A stretch of 10,362 nucleotides of DNA from Caldifarciminota bacterium (lineage in GTDB: Bacteria; Hydrothermota; E44-bin80): the NCBI GenBank assembly GCA_023127905.1, contig JAGMEZ010000254.1:1-10362 (forward strand). The letters run 5' to 3'. Position 1 is the first letter of the stretch. Each line of letters starts with the position of its first letter. A program made the translations under genes and the position numbers. The notes under the pieces are model-generated. The model did no database searches and had not been told where the DNA came from. It saw only the letters and a list, made by a program, of their open reading frames with translations. Below are positions 6,144 through 10,362 of the stretch, one piece after another.

Positions 6144-7527
6144 CATAAAAAGAATTCACTTTGTTGGAATCGGCGGTATTGGTATGAGCGGGATTGCAGA
6201 GGTCCTTCTTAATTTAGGCTTTGAGGTAACAGGTTCTGATATAGCGATATCAGAGGTTACCAATAGATTAAAATCGCTTGGTGCAAGAGTGAAAAAGGGA
6301 CATAATGCTCTTAATATTCTTGATGCGGATGTAGTTGTGTATTCATCAGCAGTGAAAAAGGATAATGTTGAAATACAGAGAGCGCAGGATTTGAAGATAC
6401 CGGTAATTCCAAGGGCTGAGATGCTTGCAGAATTGATGAGGATGAAAAAGGCGATTGCCATTGCCGGAACGCATGGTAAAACTACAGTTACATCAATAGT
6501 TGGTTTAATATTAACAAAAGCTGGATTAGATCCAACCATTGTTGTTGGAGGGAAGTTGCGAAGTCTTGATACCAATGCGAAGCTTGGAAGTGGAGAATAC
6601 ATGGTCTGTGAAGCTGATGAAAGCGATAAATCTTTCTTGAAACTGTTTCCAACCTTTGCGATTGTGACCTCTATTGATGAGGAACACCTTGATTACTATT
6701 CAAACATTGATGAGATAAAAAGTACATTTCTTGAATTTGCGCAGAAAGTTCCATTCTATGGATGCGTCGTTCTTTGCCTTGACGAGCCGAATGTTCAATC
6801 GATAATTCCTGATATTGAGAGAAGGACAATTACGTATGGATTCTCGCGACAAGCAGATATCTCGGCTATAGATGTTAGAATAGATAATTTTCACTCGGAG
6901 TTTACCGTGCTAAGTGGTGGGAAAGAACTTGCAAGAATTAAACTAAATATTCCAGGAAAACATAATATAGCAAACTCGCTGGGAGCGATTGCAATGTGCC
7001 TTGAGTTAGATGTGAATATCGAAAAGATTAAAGAAAGTCTGTTGGAATTTCATGGTGTTAGGAGGAGATTCGAGATAAAGGGGAAGATTGATGGAATATG
7101 GGTTGTAGATGATTATGCGCATCATCCAAGGGAGGTTGAGGTTACACTTGAGTCAGCAAGGAATGGGTGGGGTGGAAGAATTATTGCTGTTTTTCAACCG
7201 CATCTTTTTTCACGGACAATAAAATTGAAGAGCAGATTCGCAACGTCATTTAACGAGGCAGATAAAGTTATTATTACCGATATATATCCATCAAGGGAAT
7301 CTCCAATCCCGGGTGTAACAGGTAAGATTATTTATGATGCAATTAAGGATTACGGTCACAGGGGCGTTACGTACATTAAAGATAAAAAAGATATTGTTAA
7401 TTATCTTAAGAAAAATACACAAAAGGGAGATCTCGTAATCACAATTGGAGCTGGTGATATATATAAGATAGGTGAGAAGTTTATCAAGGATATGGGAGGG
7501 AAAATACTCAAAGATGGATATTTATGA
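6133..7527 (+). CDS. murC: UDP-N-acetylmuramate--L-alanine ligase MurC
   Basis: MurC attaches L-Ala to UDP-MurNAc in the cytoplasm, the first amino acid of the stem peptide. The N-terminal domain has the MurC-specific nucleotide-binding pattern GIGGIGMSGIAEVL (12-25) and YSSAV (70-74). The ATPase domain has GTHGKTT (112-118), EADESDKSF (160-168), IDEEHLDYY (181-189) and GKHNIANSLGA (275-285). The C-terminal domain has DDYAHHP (326-332), FQPHLFSRT (354-362), IYPSRESPIPGVTG (384-397) and GAGDIY (439-444). The DYAHHP and QPH.FSRT motifs separate it from the other Mur ligases. Length (464) is normal. Ser180 stands where Asn is commoner in the TN(I/V)..DH motif. The gene overlaps murG by 11 bases and murB by 14 bases (with the murB start chosen here). 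An imperfect inverted repeat lies within its 5' part at 6225-6261. Confidence 0.97.
   Translation: MFRNIKRIHFVGIGGIGMSGIAEVLLNLGFEVTGSDIAISEVTNRLKSLGARVKKGHNALNILDADVVVYSSAVKKDNVEIQRAQDLKIPVIPRAEMLAELMRMKKAIAIAGTHGKTTVTSIVGLILTKAGLDPTIVVGGKLRSLDTNAKLGSGEYMVCEADESDKSFLKLFPTFAIVTSIDEEHLDYYSNIDEIKSTFLEFAQKVPFYGCVVLCLDEPNVQSIIPDIERRTITYGFSRQADISAIDVRIDNFHSEFTVLSGGKELARIKLNIPGKHNIANSLGAIAMCLELDVNIEKIKESLLEFHGVRRRFEIKGKIDGIWVVDDYAHHPREVEVTLESARNGWGGRIIAVFQPHLFSRTIKLKSRFATSFNEADKVIITDIYPSRESPIPGVTGKIIYDAIKDYGHRGVTYIKDKKDIVNYLKKNTQKGDLVITIGAGDIYKIGEKFIKDMGGKILKDGYL
6225..6261 (+). repeat. Interrupted inverted repeat (possible mRNA hairpin) within murC
   Basis: An inner stem TCTGATAT/ATATCAGA (6235-6242 and 6247-6254) is a perfect 8-bp inverted repeat with a 4-base AGCG loop. 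It is flanked by an outer perfect 6-bp stem GGTAAC/GTTACC (6225-6230 and 6256-6261), with an internal loop of 4 bases on one side and 1 on the other. It lies at codons 31-43 of murC. No T-run follows, so it is not an intrinsic terminator. It may be chance, or a local structure that affects translation or mRNA stability. Confidence 0.5.
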
Positions 7528-8404
7528 TACTATATGTAAAAGGATTGAAGGTTTCATGAAGAGGGATGAGCTGTTGAAGGAGCATACATACATAAGGATT
7601 GGAGGACCTGCTGATATTCTTGTAATTCCTGAGAATGTAGAAGATTTAAGATGGCTTGTTGCTTTCTTGAAAAAGAAAAAGGTAAGATGTTTTGTTATGG
7701 GTAATGGCACAAACCTTATTTTTAGTGATAAAGGTTTCAGAGGTGTTGTGATAAAAACAAATAAGTGTTTCAATGAGATTAGGGTAGCTGAAAATAAAAT
7801 TTTTGCAGGGAGTGGTGTGGACCTTATGAACCTTATTCTTAAATCTGCAGAATCTGGTTTATCCTGTCTTGAACCTCTTGCTGGAATTCCTGGCACTGTT
7901 GGAGGAGCAATCTGGATGAATGCTGGTGCGTTTGAAAAAGAAATAAAGGATTGTATAGAAGAGGTTCATTATATAGATAGGAACGGTGAAGATAAAGAGG
8001 AAAAAATGGGCTTTTCTTACCGGGAAAGCGCATTTAAAAAGGGTGATATAATTATTGGCGCAAACTTTATATTCCAGAGGAGAGAAAGACCTGTAATTGT
8101 TAAAGAGATAGAGGAGATAAAGAGAAAAAGGGAGGAAAAACAACCACTTGATTTCCCAAGCGCTGGTTCAGTGTTTAAGAATCCAGATAATAAATTTGCG
8201 GGAGAAATTATTGAAAGGTTTGGAATGAAAACAATGAGAGTTGGCGATGCAGAGGTCTCTTCAAAGCATGGTAACTTCATAATAAATAGAGGAAATGCTA
8301 CATCCTGTGATGTTAGGAGGCTAATTCAGAAAATAAGGGATAAGATCAGAAAGGAAGAAGGGATAGAATTTGAACTGGAGGTAGAGTTTGTCGACGAGAA
8401 ATAG
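7514..8404 (+). CDS. murB: UDP-N-acetylenolpyruvoylglucosamine reductase MurB
   Basis: MurB is the cytoplasmic FAD- and NADPH-dependent reductase that turns UDP-GlcNAc-enolpyruvate into UDP-MurNAc. With the chosen start it has 296 residues, a size typical of the shorter type II MurB. Numbering from 7514, motifs are TYIRIGGPAD (25-34), GNGTNLIFSD (64-73), GLSCLEPLAGIPGTVGGA (115-132), WMNAGAF (134-140), FSYRES (167-172), SAGSVFKNP (216-224, catalytic Ser219) and a C-terminal FELEVEF, where Glu289 aligns with the usual catalytic Glu. The open frame extends to a GTG at 7472, but the extra 14 codons lie wholly inside murC and have no ribosome site. ATG 7514 has GGGAGGG at 7494-7500, though with a long 13-base spacer. 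ATG 7556 is a possible later start. The gene overlaps ftsQ by 17 bases. Confidence 0.95.
   Translation: MDIYDTICKRIEGFMKRDELLKEHTYIRIGGPADILVIPENVEDLRWLVAFLKKKKVRCFVMGNGTNLIFSDKGFRGVVIKTNKCFNEIRVAENKIFAGSGVDLMNLILKSAESGLSCLEPLAGIPGTVGGAIWMNAGAFEKEIKDCIEEVHYIDRNGEDKEEKMGFSYRESAFKKGDIIIGANFIFQRRERPVIVKEIEEIKRKREEKQPLDFPSAGSVFKNPDNKFAGEIIERFGMKTMRVGDAEVSSKHGNFIINRGNATSCDVRRLIQKIRDKIRKEEGIEFELEVEFVDEK
8377..8382 (+). promoter_or_regulatory. Ribosome binding site that fixes the TTG start of ftsQ
   Basis: GGAGGT lies five bases before TTG at 8388, near-ideal strength and spacing. The next ATG in this frame is at 8604, inside the POTRA domain, so this site decides the start. It lies within the last codons of murB. 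Confidence 0.8.
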
Positions 8405-9101
8405 AAGCGGGAGAAGAAAAAGAAGAAGTAAAAGGGGAAGAATCCTTTTGCTTTTGATAATTATCCTCACCATAGCCGTGTTTTTTCATTTTCGAAAGCA
8501 AAAGATTGAAAGGAAAGGCTTTAAGGTTCAAAAAGTAGTTATCGAGGGTTGTGAAAACGTTAAAGCAGAAGAGTTTTTAGCCTCCTCAGGTATAAAAAAA
8601 GAGATGGTAATAAAAGATGTTGATAAAGAAAAAATAATGAAGAGAATGAAAAACAACAGGTGGGTAAAAGATGTCCTTTTAACTGAATGTGCTTTTGGAA
8701 CGTTAGTTATCGAAATCACGGAGAGAAAACCAATTGCAATTCTTAAAAATGATAGGCTTTCTCTTCTGTGCTCTGATGGTACGATTATTCCTTATTCTAA
8801 AGAATTTTCTGATCTGTCACATGTTTATATAAGTGATAGGAGGGACCCTTCTTTATTTATTTCTCGAATAGTGAAGATTGAAGAAGTATATGGTTCTATG
8901 TCTGTTACCATCTATTTTAAGGATAAAGAAAGGACTGTGGTGATAGCCGATGGTTTTAAGATACTGATTGGTAGCAGTGAACCATTGCCCCTAAAAACCG
9001 AACTGTACAATGTAGTTAAAGAAATGAAATCTAACGGTTATACCATTTGTGATATGAGGTTTAAAAATCAGATAATTTTTGAAAAAGGTGGTGTGTTATG
9101 A
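8388..9101 (+). CDS. ftsQ: Cell division protein FtsQ/DivIB
   Basis: FtsQ (DivIB) is a bitopic divisome protein that links early cytoplasmic division proteins to the septal synthase through FtsB and FtsL. It starts with TTG, supported by an ideal ribosome site. The layout is typical: a very basic cytoplasmic N-terminus (about 1-18, mostly Arg/Lys), one membrane helix (about 19-36), a POTRA domain (about 44-115, from FKVQKVVIEG through NNRWVKDVLL to VIEITERKPIAI), and an FtsQ-type beta domain ending in a DMRF..QIIFE strand pattern (223-233). With 237 residues it is a compact member. Sequence signatures are weak in this family, so the call rests on architecture plus location between murB and ftsA. 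It overlaps murB by 17 bases and ftsA by 4 (ATGA). Residues 116-220 are poorly conserved and less certain in domain assignment. Confidence 0.9.
   Translation: MSTRNRSGRRKRRSKRGRILLLLIIILTIAVFFHFRKQKIERKGFKVQKVVIEGCENVKAEEFLASSGIKKEMVIKDVDKEKIMKRMKNNRWVKDVLLTECAFGTLVIEITERKPIAILKNDRLSLLCSDGTIIPYSKEFSDLSHVYISDRRDPSLFISRIVKIEEVYGSMSVTIYFKDKERTVVIADGFKILIGSSEPLPLKTELYNVVKEMKSNGYTICDMRFKNQIIFEKGGVL
9085..9091 (+). promoter_or_regulatory. Ribosome binding site of ftsA
   Basis: AAGGTGG, one mismatch from the ideal AAGGAGG, ends six bases before the ftsA ATG at 9098. It supports the start within the ATGA overlap with ftsQ. Confidence 0.6.
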
Positions 9102-10327
9102 CTAAAGAGGATATAATAACAGCTCTTGACCTCGGTACCACAAAAATTTCTGCAATTATTGCCGAGGTAAACGAGAAGGATGAAGTAAATGTTGTTGGCG
9201 TAGGGACTACTCCATCATATGGATTACGTCGAGGGGTTGTCGTTAATCTCGATAAAACCGTTGCAGGAATAAGACAGGCTGTGGGCGAGGCGGAACTCAT
9301 GGCGGGTGTTAAGGTTAATAATGTTGTTGTAGGTATTGCGGGAGACCATATAAAAAGCTTCAATTCAAGAGGTGTAATAGCTGTTTCGAGAACAGAAGAA
9401 GGAATTTCTAATGAAGATATTAAGAGGGTTATTGAACAAGCAAAAGCAGTTACTATTCCCATGGACAGGAAAATTGTTCACGTGCTTCCCCAGGATTATA
9501 CCGTAGATGATCAAACAGGGATAAAGGAACCTGTTGGTATGGCAGGGATAAGACTCGAGGCTGAAGTGCATATAGTTTCAGCAGCTGTTACTGCTGTTTC
9601 GAATATTATTAAGTCGATCGAAAGAGCAAATCTGTCTGTCAGGGATATTATCCTACAACCGTATGCTTCGAGTTTTGCTGTCCTTGATGAAGAGGAAAAA
9701 GAACTCGGTGTTTGTCTGATTGACGTAGGTGGTGGAACAACAGATTTTGCGATATTCTTCGAGGGAAGCATACGACATACATCTGTGGTTGGACTGGGAG
9801 GGGTCAATATTACAAATGATATTGCGATTGGATTGAGGACACCAAGGGCTCAGGCAGAAGAGATTAAGAAACGATATGGTGTTGCTATTGCTTCACTTGT
9901 TGATACTAATGAGATGATGGAGGTTCCAGGTGTTGGTGGGAGAAAGAAGAGAGAAGTTTCAAGGCAAATACTGGGATCAATAATTGAACCAAGAATGGAG
10001 GAGATTTTCAGCCTTGTAGAGAGAGAGATTAAGAGGAGTGGGTTCGATGATCGTCTTACTGCTGGCATTGTTCTCACAGGCGGAACTGCGAAAATGGAAG
10101 GCATAGATCAGCTGGCAGAGAGGATATTCGATCTTCCCGTTAAAATTGGAATACCCAAAGGAATTGTTGGTTTAACAGATGCAGTCTCCGATCCGGTGCA
10201 TGCAGGCGGGATAGGTTTAATACTGTATGGATACAGACATAAAGAAGAGACGGGTTTCTTTGATAAGAAAGCGGGATTTTTTGACAAAATAATCAAAAGA
10301 ATTGTTAATTGGTTCAAATCCATTTAG
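9098..10327 (+). CDS. ftsA: Cell division protein FtsA
   Basis: FtsA is an actin-like ATPase that tethers FtsZ filaments to the inner membrane and recruits later divisome proteins. Actin-fold ATP-binding motifs are present: phosphate 1 LDLGTTK (10-16), phosphate 2 IDVGGGTTDFAIF (208-220) and the adenosine motif VLTGGTAKMEG (325-335). The FtsA-specific 1C subdomain lies at about 84-160, starting from GDHIKSFNSRG (82-92). The C-terminus (about 386-409) is rich in Phe, Ile, Lys and Trp and ends IIKRIVNWFKSI, an amphipathic membrane-targeting helix as in known FtsA proteins. Just before it is a short tandem repeat, GFFDKKA/GFFDKII. Length 409 is normal. The 1C region and the location before ftsZ argue against MreB or PilM. 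The start overlaps the ftsQ stop as ATGA. Confidence 0.97.
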   Translation: MTKEDIITALDLGTTKISAIIAEVNEKDEVNVVGVGTTPSYGLRRGVVVNLDKTVAGIRQAVGEAELMAGVKVNNVVVGIAGDHIKSFNSRGVIAVSRTEEGISNEDIKRVIEQAKAVTIPMDRKIVHVLPQDYTVDDQTGIKEPVGMAGIRLEAEVHIVSAAVTAVSNIIKSIERANLSVRDIILQPYASSFAVLDEEEKELGVCLIDVGGGTTDFAIFFEGSIRHTSVVGLGGVNITNDIAIGLRTPRAQAEEIKKRYGVAIASLVDTNEMMEVPGVGGRKKREVSRQILGSIIEPRMEEIFSLVEREIKRSGFDDRLTAGIVLTGGTAKMEGIDQLAERIFDLPVKIGIPKGIVGLTDAVSDPVHAGGIGLILYGYRHKEETGFFDKKAGFFDKIIKRIVNWFKSI

Positions 10328-10330
10328 GAT

Positions 10331-10362
10331 ATGATAAGTAGTGGGAAAAAAAGTATGAAAGA
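10331..10362 (+). CDS. ftsZ: Probable start of ftsZ, cut by the window edge
   Basis: Two in-frame ATG codons open a frame that runs off the right edge: 10331 (reading MISSGKKSMK) and 10355 (reading MK). The second has GTGGGA at 10341-10346 with about 8 bases of spacing and looks the better start; the first has only a weak GGA very close by. Too little sequence is present to recognise the protein. The name is inferred solely from the very strong tendency of ftsZ to follow ftsA in dcw clusters. Confidence 0.45.
   Translation, partial: MISSGKKSMK

Noticed and set aside
6156..6602. Long open frame of 148 codons on the minus strand opposite murC
   Set aside because: It is the antisense shadow of a strongly supported gene. 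Its composition is driven by the murC codons, and no domain is recognisable.
7472..7513. GTG start 14 codons upstream for murB
   Set aside because: The extra codons lie wholly within murC and have no ribosome site before the GTG. The resulting N-terminus does not resemble the MurB family, and ATG 7514 already leaves a normal lead into TYIRIGGPAD.
7839..8280. Cluster of overlapping minus-strand open frames opposite murB
   Set aside because: Several frames are open only because the purine-rich murB coding strand yields few stops on the other strand; none shows a domain or an initiation site.
9579..9596. CAGCAG/CTGCTG short hairpin within ftsA
   Set aside because: Only 6 bp, made by Ala/Val codons in a coding region, and expected by chance.
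10328..10354. Possible terminator or regulatory element between ftsA and the putative ftsZ
   Set aside because: Only 27 bases, no inverted repeat and no T-run. It reads simply as a leader with a ribosome site for the next gene.

Overview
The window is one continuous, tightly packed stretch of a bacterial dcw (division and cell wall) cluster. Every gene is on the + strand, in the order murE (3' end only), murF, mraY, murD, ftsW, murG, murC, murB, ftsQ, ftsA, and then the first few bases of what is probably ftsZ. No stretch without a gene exceeds 27 bp. I see no RNA gene, mobile element, CRISPR array, terminator or convincing promoter, and no new kind of system. This is core chromosome, and the interest lies in details of gene junctions and variant motifs.

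Organism: the DNA is AT-rich, Arg is mostly AGA/AGG, and the proteins are rich in Lys, Glu and Ile, which suggests a low-GC and possibly thermophilic bacterium. Several motif variants recall, from memory only, members of the FCB superphylum and related candidate phyla: FtsW QPNFSSA where QPDFGT-like is common, MurG EQDSYPG where EQN is usual, and MurC TSIDEEH where TNI.DH is usual. This placement is weak. An uncultured lineage is plausible, but the window does not prove it.

Layout and logic: bases 1-3951 hold murE-murF-mraY-murD. These encode the later cytoplasmic Mur ligases and the membrane translocase that attaches the UDP-MurNAc-pentapeptide to undecaprenyl phosphate (lipid I). Bases 3932-6143 hold ftsW, the septal SEDS glycan polymerase, and murG, which makes lipid II. 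Bases 6133-8404 hold murC and murB, the early cytoplasmic steps (L-Ala ligation and UDP-MurNAc formation). Bases 8388-10327 hold ftsQ and ftsA, the divisome scaffold and the membrane tether for FtsZ. The window thus covers precursor synthesis from UDP-GlcNAc-enolpyruvate to lipid II, apart from most of MurE, plus three division proteins. No ddl gene lies between murB and ftsQ.

Junctions: eight of the nine junctions between complete or known gene ends are overlaps or a 1-base gap, from ATGA 4-base overlaps to an exceptional 68-base overlap of ftsW with murG. The last junction, ftsA to the putative ftsZ, has a 3-27 base gap depending on the start. The arrangement implies one polycistronic transcript with translational coupling. 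The ftsW/murG overlap would disappear if one A were added to a five-A run, so it is the first place to look for a sequencing error or a recent frameshift.
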